Shown here one piece after another: positions 1-4,746 of a DNA stretch of 5,917 nt. A model generated the notes under the pieces. That model had not been told where the DNA came from and made no database searches. It saw only the letters and a list, made by a program, of their open reading frames with translations. Made by a program: the position numbers and the translations under genes. Position 1 is the first letter of the stretch. Every line of letters starts with the position of its first letter. Origin of the DNA: Planctomycetaceae bacterium (GTDB lineage Bacteria > Planctomycetota > Planctomycetia > Pirellulales > Thermoguttaceae); assembly GCA_009783865.1 (NCBI GenBank), contig WRCR01000266.1, positions 1-5,917 on the forward strand, given 5' to 3'.

Positions 1-188
1 CCTGCCATTCCGGTCATTGCCGATGGATACATTCCGTTAGCGTCCCATGAACCTTGCCGCGATTGGTCTTTCGCAAGCCATTCAAGTCCGCGGGAAATTA
101 CTTTGTTCAAATCGCTTTCCGAAACCTGTGCGAAAATGACCTGCGGCATAAGGCAGAATATAATGATAAAAATAAATGGTACTCTCAT
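1..188 (-). CDS. Secreted prenyltransferase/squalene-oxidase-like toroid repeat protein, N-terminal fragment
   Basis: Only the first 62 codons are present; the gene runs off the left edge. Residues 1-21 form a classic signal peptide: Arg at position 2, a hydrophobic run of Phe/Ile/Leu, then IFA before Gln21, so the protein is probably exported. Residues 34-48 read GLEWLAKDQSRQGSW, followed by a YPSAMTGMAG segment. This matches the start of an alpha-alpha toroid repeat of the prenyltransferase/squalene-oxidase type, as found in many planctomycete exported proteins of unknown function. It need not be a terpene cyclase; the catalytic part is not visible. I chose the ATG at 188 because it gives a compact signal peptide and a leader of about 42 nt behind the promoter at 237-265. 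An in-frame ATG at 230 would add 14 residues and would start at about +1 of that promoter (a leaderless mRNA). No strong Shine-Dalgarno precedes either start. Family assignment rests on one repeat and is moderately sure. Confidence 0.72.
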   Translation of the reverse strand, partial: MRVPFIFIIIFCLMPQVIFAQVSESDLNKVISRGLEWLAKDQSRQGSWDANGMYPSAMTGMA

Positions 189-236
189 AGTCCGAATGCT
201 ATAATTGACGCTGTCATTACGTTTGAGCATGAGAAC

Positions 237-265
237 AGTATAACACCGCAGGACTGTGATTTCAA
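237..265 (-). promoter_or_regulatory. Sigma70-type promoter of the secreted toroid-repeat gene
   Basis: On the minus strand a -35 box TTGAAA (265-260) is followed by a 17-nt spacer and a -10 box TATACT (242-237). Each box matches the consensus at five of six positions, with ideal spacing. Transcription would start near 230, giving a leader of about 42 nt before the ATG at 188, or none before the in-frame ATG at 230. Whether this host's main sigma factor uses the E. coli-like consensus is assumed. Confidence 0.6.
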
Positions 266-299
266 TAGGTGCCAAGATAAAATTCCCGCAAACATCCGA

Positions 300-328
300 T
301 TGCACAAAACAAACAGTTATGATATAAT
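300..328 (+). promoter_or_regulatory. Candidate plus-strand promoter with perfect -10 box
   Basis: TATAAT at 323-328 is a perfect -10 box. Exactly 17 nt upstream is TTGCAC (300-305), a weak -35 box that keeps the TTG. A transcript from here would start near 335, cross the small ORF at 370-444 and the hairpin at 456-486, and then enter the methyltransferase gene at 522. It could therefore drive a short transcript ending at the hairpin, or a long-leader methyltransferase mRNA. The region is AT-rich, so a chance match is possible. Confidence 0.4.
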
Positions 329-369
329 GAGGCGATACGAGATAACATGGAAAGGAATACCTGATAACA

Positions 370-444
370 ATGGCGGAGATGGTCGCTATTTGTAAAGAAG
401 TTCGGGCAGAAATTTATGCAGAAGAACAACGCTCTAAAACGTAA
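370..444 (+). CDS. Possible 24-residue leader peptide or gene remnant
   Basis: ATG at 370 opens 24 codons ending in TAA at 442-444. The peptide begins MAEMVAICKEVRAEIYAEE and is charged and helix-like, with no membrane segment. The frame is open back to a TAA at 343-345, so upstream residues could belong to an older, truncated reading frame. An AAAGGAA stretch at 351-357 lies about 12 nt before the ATG, rather far for a ribosome site. It sits between a promoter-like sequence and a terminator-like hairpin that starts 11 nt after its stop. I do not recognise the peptide. It may be chance; the case rests on context more than on sequence. Confidence 0.2.
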   Translation: MAEMVAICKEVRAEIYAEEQRSKT

Positions 445-455
445 AAAGTCAACGC

Positions 456-486
456 AAAGAGCGGAAAACGATGTTTTCCGCTCTTT
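456..486 (+). terminator. Perfect 14-bp hairpin, terminator-like, in the methyltransferase leader
   Basis: The arms AAAGAGCGGAAAAC (456-469) and GTTTTCCGCTCTTT (473-486) are exactly complementary around a 3-nt loop. On the plus strand the stem ends in TTT and continues CAATTT, a short broken U tract, so it could act as an intrinsic terminator for a transcript from about 335. It is equally symmetrical on the minus strand but no minus-strand gene runs into it. Because it ends 35 nt before the methyltransferase ATG at 522, it could also act as an attenuator or an operator. The role is inferred; the inverted repeat itself is certain. Confidence 0.6.
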
Positions 487-521
487 CAATTTCCAACAGA
501 TACGATACAATTCGTCGCATT

Positions 522-1841
522 ATGACACGCAAACATAAATTTCAAAATACGCTTTACACTCACGACAACTTGTACGTTCTTTCGGGCTTGAACAGCGGAC
601 TGGTTGACTTGATATATCTCGACCCGCCGTTTAACTCGAAACGGATGTACTCCGCACCAATAGGCAGTAAAGCCGCCGGTGTCAGTTTCAAAGATATGTG
701 GACATGGGAAGACGTTAATGTGCAATACCTTGATACGCTTGCCATGAAGTATCCCGAATTGACGAAGTACATCGCAACGGTCGGCGGTGTTCACGGCAAA
801 CCAATGATGGCTTACTTGACTTATATGGCGCAGCGCATCGTCGAAATGCATCGTATATTGAAAGACACCGGCAGTTTATATTTGCATTGCGACCCGACGG
901 CAAGTCATTATTTAAAGATATTACTTGATTTTGTATTTGGAAAAAATAATTTTCGGAATGAAATTGTGTGGTGTTATAAGGATGGTGCCAACAGTAAAAA
1001 AAACTACAATAAAAAACATGATGTTATTTTGTTCTATACGAAAGGCAGTAAATATACTTTCAATTATGACGCTATTTACCGCGAATTATCAGATTCCACT
1101 GTGAAGAAATATAGGTATGAAGACGAAAATGGGAAATATCGTCTTATGGGACGCGGTATCGTAAACAGTCCCATAAAGTCCGCGAGGGATATAAATCCGA
1201 AGTGGGAAAAAACCAATCCCGAACTAACATTTCGCCATTACTTAAAAGGAGGCGCATTGCCGCTTGATTGGTTTGAGATGCCCCCCATTAATCAATCGGC
1301 AAAAGAGCGCACAGGATATCCCACCCAGAAACCGCTTGCGCTTTTACATCGTATCATTAAAGCGTCATCAAAAGAAGGCGACATCGTAATGGACCCCTTC
1401 TGCGGCTGTGCTACAACCTGTGTTGCCGCTCAACAGTTAGGACGAAAATGGATTGGCATCGATATCGAACAACTGGCTGTCCGAATTTTAATCGAAAGGT
1501 TAAGCGACGATGCCGGTCTCTTCAAGGACTTTATTGCAACGGAGTTATTACCAGTACGAACTGATGTCAAGAGAGAACCGAAGTCGTTATCTGTTAAACA
1601 ACGATTGTATAAAGAGCAAAATGGAAAATGTAATGCCTGCGGAGTTGAATTCGAGATACGTAATCTTGAAATTGACCACATTCAACCGTCGGCAAAAGGC
1701 GGCGGCGATTATTATGAAAACTATCAACTACTTTGCAGTTCGTGTAATAAAATCAAGGGAGACCGGACGATGGAATATGTGCGAATGAAACTCGCCGCCG
1801 CAGAAGCGTTGATGAAGAATAAAATTATCTTCGGCGAATAA
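522..1841 (+). CDS. Beta-class DNA methyltransferase (N6-adenine or N4-cytosine) fused to C-terminal HNH nuclease domain
   Basis: A 439-residue protein predicted to transfer a methyl group from S-adenosylmethionine to an exocyclic amino group of A or C in a specific DNA site. Catalytic motif IV is DPPF at residues 34-37 and comes before the AdoMet-binding motif I, DPFCG at 291-295, which is the beta-class order (N6_N4 methylase family). TQKPLALL at 268-275 resembles motif X. Residues about 180-260 are the likely target-recognition part. After a linker (about 340-358) comes an HNH domain: zinc pairs C370-x2-C373 and C405-x2-C408, the DHI core with His386, and Asn400 and Asn409, all as expected for an active ββα-Me nuclease. 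I start at ATG 522, not the in-frame ATG 471, because 471 lies in the loop of a strong hairpin and the homology-like NTLYTHDNL segment begins soon after 522. No Shine-Dalgarno is seen. No separate restriction gene adjoins it. It could be a one-protein restriction-modification enzyme or a methyltransferase with a DNA-processing HNH; specificity cannot be read from sequence. Confidence 0.93.
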   Translation: MTRKHKFQNTLYTHDNLYVLSGLNSGLVDLIYLDPPFNSKRMYSAPIGSKAAGVSFKDMWTWEDVNVQYLDTLAMKYPELTKYIATVGGVHGKPMMAYLTYMAQRIVEMHRILKDTGSLYLHCDPTASHYLKILLDFVFGKNNFRNEIVWCYKDGANSKKNYNKKHDVILFYTKGSKYTFNYDAIYRELSDSTVKKYRYEDENGKYRLMGRGIVNSPIKSARDINPKWEKTNPELTFRHYLKGGALPLDWFEMPPINQSAKERTGYPTQKPLALLHRIIKASSKEGDIVMDPFCGCATTCVAAQQLGRKWIGIDIEQLAVRILIERLSDDAGLFKDFIATELLPVRTDVKREPKSLSVKQRLYKEQNGKCNACGVEFEIRNLEIDHIQPSAKGGGDYYENYQLLCSSCNKIKGDRTMEYVRMKLAAAEALMKNKIIFGE

Positions 1842-1860
1842 ACGCAACTACCTATTTCGT

Positions 1861-3264
1861 CTAAAAATCGCAATTACCCGGCGTTCTTGGAAACGGCAGC
1901 ACATCACGGATATTTGCGATGCCGGTGATAAACATCAAAGCACGTTCCAAGCCCAAGCCGAAACCGCTGTGCGGTACCGAACCGTATTTCCGCAAGTCGG
2001 CGTACCATGAATATCCTTCAACTTCGAGTTTCTGTTCCTTCATTCTTTCGAGTAGAACATCGTACCGCCATTCTCTTTCACTGCCGCCGATGATTTCGCC
2101 GACCCGCGGCACTAACACGTCCATTGCCCGCACCGTCTTGCCGTCTTCGTTCACCCGCATATAAAACGGTTTAATCGCTCGCGGATAATCGAATAAAATA
2201 ACCGGACTTTTGAAATGTTCTTCCGTCAAGAACCGCTCGTGTTCGCTTTGCAAATCCGTTCCCCATGAAACCTGATAATCGAATTTCTTGCCCGACTTCG
2301 TCAGAATATCAACCGCCTCGGTGTAAGACAAACGGACGAAATCACTGTTAAGAACGTGATTCAACGTTTCAAGTACTGTCGTGTCAACAAACTTATTGAA
2401 AAATTCCATGTCTTCGGGACAATCCCGTAAAACATCGGAAATTAACCGTTTCAGGAAACGTTCCGCCCAATTCATATTGTCTTCGAGTTCGCAGAAAGCG
2501 ATTTCCGGCTCAATCATCCAAAATTCCGCAGCGTGTCTAGCGGTGTTGGAATTCTCCGCCCGAAATGTCGGACCGAAAGTATAAACCTTGCCCAAACCGG
2601 CGCAATAGGTTTCGCCATTAAGTTGTCCGCTGACCGTCAGATAAGACGGCTTGCCGAAAAAGTCCTGCGAAAAATCGACTTTGCCGGTGCTGTCCTTCGG
2701 GGGATTATCGGCATCAAGAACGCTGACCCGAAACATTTGTCCTGCACCTTCGCAGTCCGATGCCGTGATAATCGGCGTGTGAACGTAATAAAAACCGTTC
2801 TCTTGAAAGAATTGATGTATCGAAAAACTCACGCGGTTTCGGATTCGGGCAACCGCTCCGAAAGTGTTCGTCCGAACCCGCAGATGGGCAATCGTCCGCA
2901 GAAATTCAAGAGAATGCCGTTTCTTTTGCAGCGGATATGTTTCGGCATCGGCTGTTCCGAGAAGTTCGACTTCCTGCGCTTCAACTTCGGTTGCCTGTCC
3001 CTGACCGGGCGACTCTTTGACAAGTCCTTTGACGGCAACGGAACAGCCCGCCGTTAATGCTTTGACGGTATCTTCGTAGTTCGCAAGTTCCTGCGGAGCA
3101 ATGACTTGTATGCTGCCGAAAGAACTGCCGTCGTTGAGTTCGATAAAACTGAAGCCGCCCTTGGAATCGCGGCGGGTTCGCACCCAGCCCTGTAATAAAA
3201 CGGTTTTGCCGATACTTTCCATCTTGCGGGCATCGGCAACCGATAATTTTTTGTATTGTGACAT
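1861..3264 (-). CDS. asnS: Asparaginyl-tRNA synthetase
   Basis: A complete 467-residue class II aminoacyl-tRNA synthetase that charges tRNA-Asn with asparagine in the cytoplasm; E. coli AsnRS has nearly the same length. The N-terminal OB-fold anticodon-binding domain includes VLLQGWVRTRRDSKGG (22-37). Motif 1 lies around 141-175. Motif 2 is FRAENSNTARHAAEFWMIEPE, split here as FRAENSN (234-240) and AEFWMIEPE (246-254). Motif 3 is GFGLGLERALMF (434-445) with its conserved Arg441. The FRAENSNTARH signature and the Asn-type length distinguish it from AspRS and LysRS. The ATG at 3264 gives the standard AsnRS N terminus; its upstream region lacks a Shine-Dalgarno. It starts 20 bp after the DUF1015 gene on the same strand, so it is probably cotranscribed from the promoter near 4671. 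Its 3' end faces the methyltransferase gene with a 19-bp gap. An AsnRS means direct Asn charging is available, without excluding the Asp-tRNA amidation route. Confidence 0.98.
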   Translation of the reverse strand: MSQYKKLSVADARKMESIGKTVLLQGWVRTRRDSKGGFSFIELNDGSSFGSIQVIAPQELANYEDTVKALTAGCSVAVKGLVKESPGQGQATEVEAQEVELLGTADAETYPLQKKRHSLEFLRTIAHLRVRTNTFGAVARIRNRVSFSIHQFFQENGFYYVHTPIITASDCEGAGQMFRVSVLDADNPPKDSTGKVDFSQDFFGKPSYLTVSGQLNGETYCAGLGKVYTFGPTFRAENSNTARHAAEFWMIEPEIAFCELEDNMNWAERFLKRLISDVLRDCPEDMEFFNKFVDTTVLETLNHVLNSDFVRLSYTEAVDILTKSGKKFDYQVSWGTDLQSEHERFLTEEHFKSPVILFDYPRAIKPFYMRVNEDGKTVRAMDVLVPRVGEIIGGSEREWRYDVLLERMKEQKLEVEGYSWYADLRKYGSVPHSGFGLGLERALMFITGIANIRDVLPFPRTPGNCDF

Positions 3265-3284
3265 GATTCTGTTGTGTTAAAAAA

Positions 3285-4619
3285 CTACTCCAGCGGATTG
3301 AATACGAAGCCCGCGATTAGTTTCGGATAAAAATACGTGCTTTTTGCCGGCATACGGTCGCCGAGCAAACTCAAGGTCTTGATATGTTCCACCGAAGCAG
3401 GTTCCACCAATGCCGCTAATTGATACGGCTGTTCATGTTCATTAAGTTTCGGTTTTTTCAACTCGTCAACTACTTCCTGAACGAGATGCAAGTATGTCGG
3501 CTTCGGCGGGTTCGGCGTTTCGAGCAGCGTTTCGATAATCAGCCGGTGCAGCAAACTGACTCCCAATTCACGCCATTCAGGATGATGGTCTTGCGAAACG
3601 CCCGTCATTTTTTCTTTACCTTCGTTGGTGAGCGTCAGCAGCAGCCATTTACCGTCTTTCGGAGTGTAAAGTCCGATAGCATCTTGCCGGTTTTCTTTTT
3701 CGATAAGTTGCCAAACCTTTTGTGCGTCATCGGGACTTTGCCCGACCTCTTCCGTCGTGAAATTATTGCCAAGGCGTTTTTTCAATTCGGTGCTGTCCAA
3801 CTCTTCACCGTCTTTGAGACCGGTGAATATACGATGCGTCGGCATCACGATTAAACCGGGGTCTTCCATTGCCACGCAAACCATTAAGACGTAATTCGCC
3901 GGGTGCGTTGAATTCAACAAGCCCATGTCGTCAATCTGCTGCCGATAATTGCATGCCGTTTCGTAGCGGTGATGTCCGTCAGCAATGAAAATCGGTTTGT
4001 CCGCCATCATTTTGATTGTTTCGTTGACGGTATCATCGTCATCAACAACCCACATCCGATGGACAACGCCGAGGTGGTCCGCCGCCTCGCATACCGGCAA
4101 ATTGTGTGTTTCAATGTAATTCTCAAGTTTCTGCTGCAATTCGTTCTGCTTGTCGGGATACAAGCCGAATATCTGACTGAAATTCATCTTGCAGGCAGTT
4201 GTGAGCATTAGCCGGTCAAGTTTCGGACCGGACATCGTGATTTCGTGCGGATATACTTGTCCGTAGCCGAAATGAATCGCTTTGCAGGCGCACATAAATC
4301 CTTTGCGGATATATTCTTTGCCTTCTGCGCTGAAAATTTCGTGATAGACGTAAATTGCCGGTTTGGATTCCTGAACGAGGATGCCGTTTTCCTTCCACTC
4401 TTTCAGTGTTTTAGCGGTGCGGGTATAGCGGTTATTTTCGGCATCATCGGTCGGCAGCATTTTATCGAGAATCAGCCGGACGACATTGTACGGATGCTTT
4501 GCCAACAGTGCGTCCTGCATTGTTTCGTCAATGACATCGTAGGGCGGCGCAACAACATCGTCCAATGATTTGATTTTATCCGAACTATAACGGTACCCGG
4601 CAAAGGGTTTAATTTCCAT
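3285..4619 (-). CDS. DUF1015 family protein (COG4198-like), function unknown
   Basis: A complete 444-residue protein, full length for the DUF1015 family, with no signal peptide or membrane segment, so cytoplasmic. Family hallmarks are in order: IKPFAGYRY (3-11), APPYDVI (24-30), HPYNVVRLIL (42-51), YPHEITMSGPKLDRLMLT (123-140), IADGHHRYETA (212-222), and the C-terminal DRMPAKSTYFYPKL (421-434). The histidine-rich ADGHHRYE segment and the HE/PKxDR segment look like an active site, but the biochemical reaction is not established to my knowledge. The ATG at 4619 is chosen because the protein then begins MEIKPF, as family members do; the frame extends to a TTG at 4652 that would add 11 unlikely residues. 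It lies 20 bp upstream of asnS on the same strand, suggesting an operon, and behind an extended -10 promoter giving a leader of about 45 nt. A role linked to amino-acid supply or translation is only a contextual guess. Confidence 0.95.
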   Translation of the reverse strand: MEIKPFAGYRYSSDKIKSLDDVVAPPYDVIDETMQDALLAKHPYNVVRLILDKMLPTDDAENNRYTRTAKTLKEWKENGILVQESKPAIYVYHEIFSAEGKEYIRKGFMCACKAIHFGYGQVYPHEITMSGPKLDRLMLTTACKMNFSQIFGLYPDKQNELQQKLENYIETHNLPVCEAADHLGVVHRMWVVDDDDTVNETIKMMADKPIFIADGHHRYETACNYRQQIDDMGLLNSTHPANYVLMVCVAMEDPGLIVMPTHRIFTGLKDGEELDSTELKKRLGNNFTTEEVGQSPDDAQKVWQLIEKENRQDAIGLYTPKDGKWLLLTLTNEGKEKMTGVSQDHHPEWRELGVSLLHRLIIETLLETPNPPKPTYLHLVQEVVDELKKPKLNEHEQPYQLAALVEPASVEHIKTLSLLGDRMPAKSTYFYPKLIAGFVFNPLE

Positions 4620-4670
4620 AGCGTTTTTGTGAAAAAGTGAGGGAAACAACAATGCGATTCATTATGCAGT

Positions 4671-4699
4671 ATTATACCATCAATCGAAAAGTTTTGCGA
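4671..4699 (-). promoter_or_regulatory. Extended -10 promoter of the DUF1015-asnS operon
   Basis: On the minus strand TGGTATAAT (4679-4671) is a perfect -10 box with the TGn extension. A weak -35 (TCGCAA, 4699-4694) lies 17 nt upstream; the extended -10 would compensate. The start point would be near 4664, about 45 nt before the DUF1015 ATG. It lies just downstream of the hairpin at 4720-4741, so it reads as the operon's own promoter. Confidence 0.6.
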
Positions 4700-4719
4700 T
4701 AGGGGACAACAAATCAGAG

Positions 4720-4741
4720 CGGCGTTGCGCAAGCAACGCCG
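4720..4741 (-). terminator. Hairpin after the GH99/WbsX-like gene, probable terminator
   Basis: The 9-bp arms CGGCGTTGC (4720-4728) and GCAACGCCG (4733-4741) are perfectly complementary around a 4-nt loop. On the minus strand the stem begins 5 nt after the stop codon of the gene at 4747-5917. It is followed by CTCTGATTTGTTG, which is U-rich but not a clean U tract, so termination may be partial and some transcripts may continue into the DUF1015-asnS genes. Read on the plus strand the loop is GCAA, a GNRA tetraloop, but no plus-strand gene ends here. Confidence 0.55.
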
Positions 4742-4746
4742 AAACA

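Larger units (their letters stand above)
189..521. other. Divergent intergenic region between the secreted toroid gene and the methyltransferase-HNH gene
   Basis: This stretch of about 330 bp separates two divergently transcribed genes. It holds a minus-strand promoter (237-265), a plus-strand promoter-like sequence (300-328), a possible 24-codon ORF (370-444) and a perfect hairpin (456-486). Longer open frames crossing it on either strand give compositions that look non-coding and overlap the real gene at 1-188, so I treat them as chance. No repeat array or tRNA was seen here. Confidence 0.6.

Noticed and set aside
54..395. Plus-strand open frame of 113 codons at the left end
   Set aside because: Its first half is antisense to the signal-peptide-bearing gene at 1-188, its composition looks random, and no family motif is recognisable.
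262..510. Minus-strand open frame of 82 codons in the intergenic region
   Set aside because: Cys/Phe/Leu-rich chance translation that runs through the perfect hairpin and both promoter-like regions; no plausible start signal or domain.
506..511. TACAAT as a second -10 box just before the methyltransferase start
   Set aside because: Five of six bases match, but no acceptable -35 box lies at 16-18 nt and the transcript would have almost no leader; kept only as a remote possibility.
471..521. N-terminal extension of the methyltransferase from ATG 471
   Set aside because: The ATG lies in the hairpin loop and right arm, and the extra 17 residues look unlike a methyltransferase N terminus; ATG 522 fits better.
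1836..1857. Imperfect inverted repeat CGAATA ... TATTTCG between the convergent genes
   Set aside because: Only about six pairs with a bulge and a long AT-rich loop; too weak to call a terminator.
2533..3057. Long plus-strand frame of 174 codons opposite asnS
   Set aside because: It is an antisense shadow of a strongly recognisable asnS frame and shows no domain features of its own.
4620..4652. TTG-initiated extension of the DUF1015 protein
   Set aside because: It adds 11 residues before the conserved MEIKPF start and consumes most of the leader behind the extended -10 promoter.
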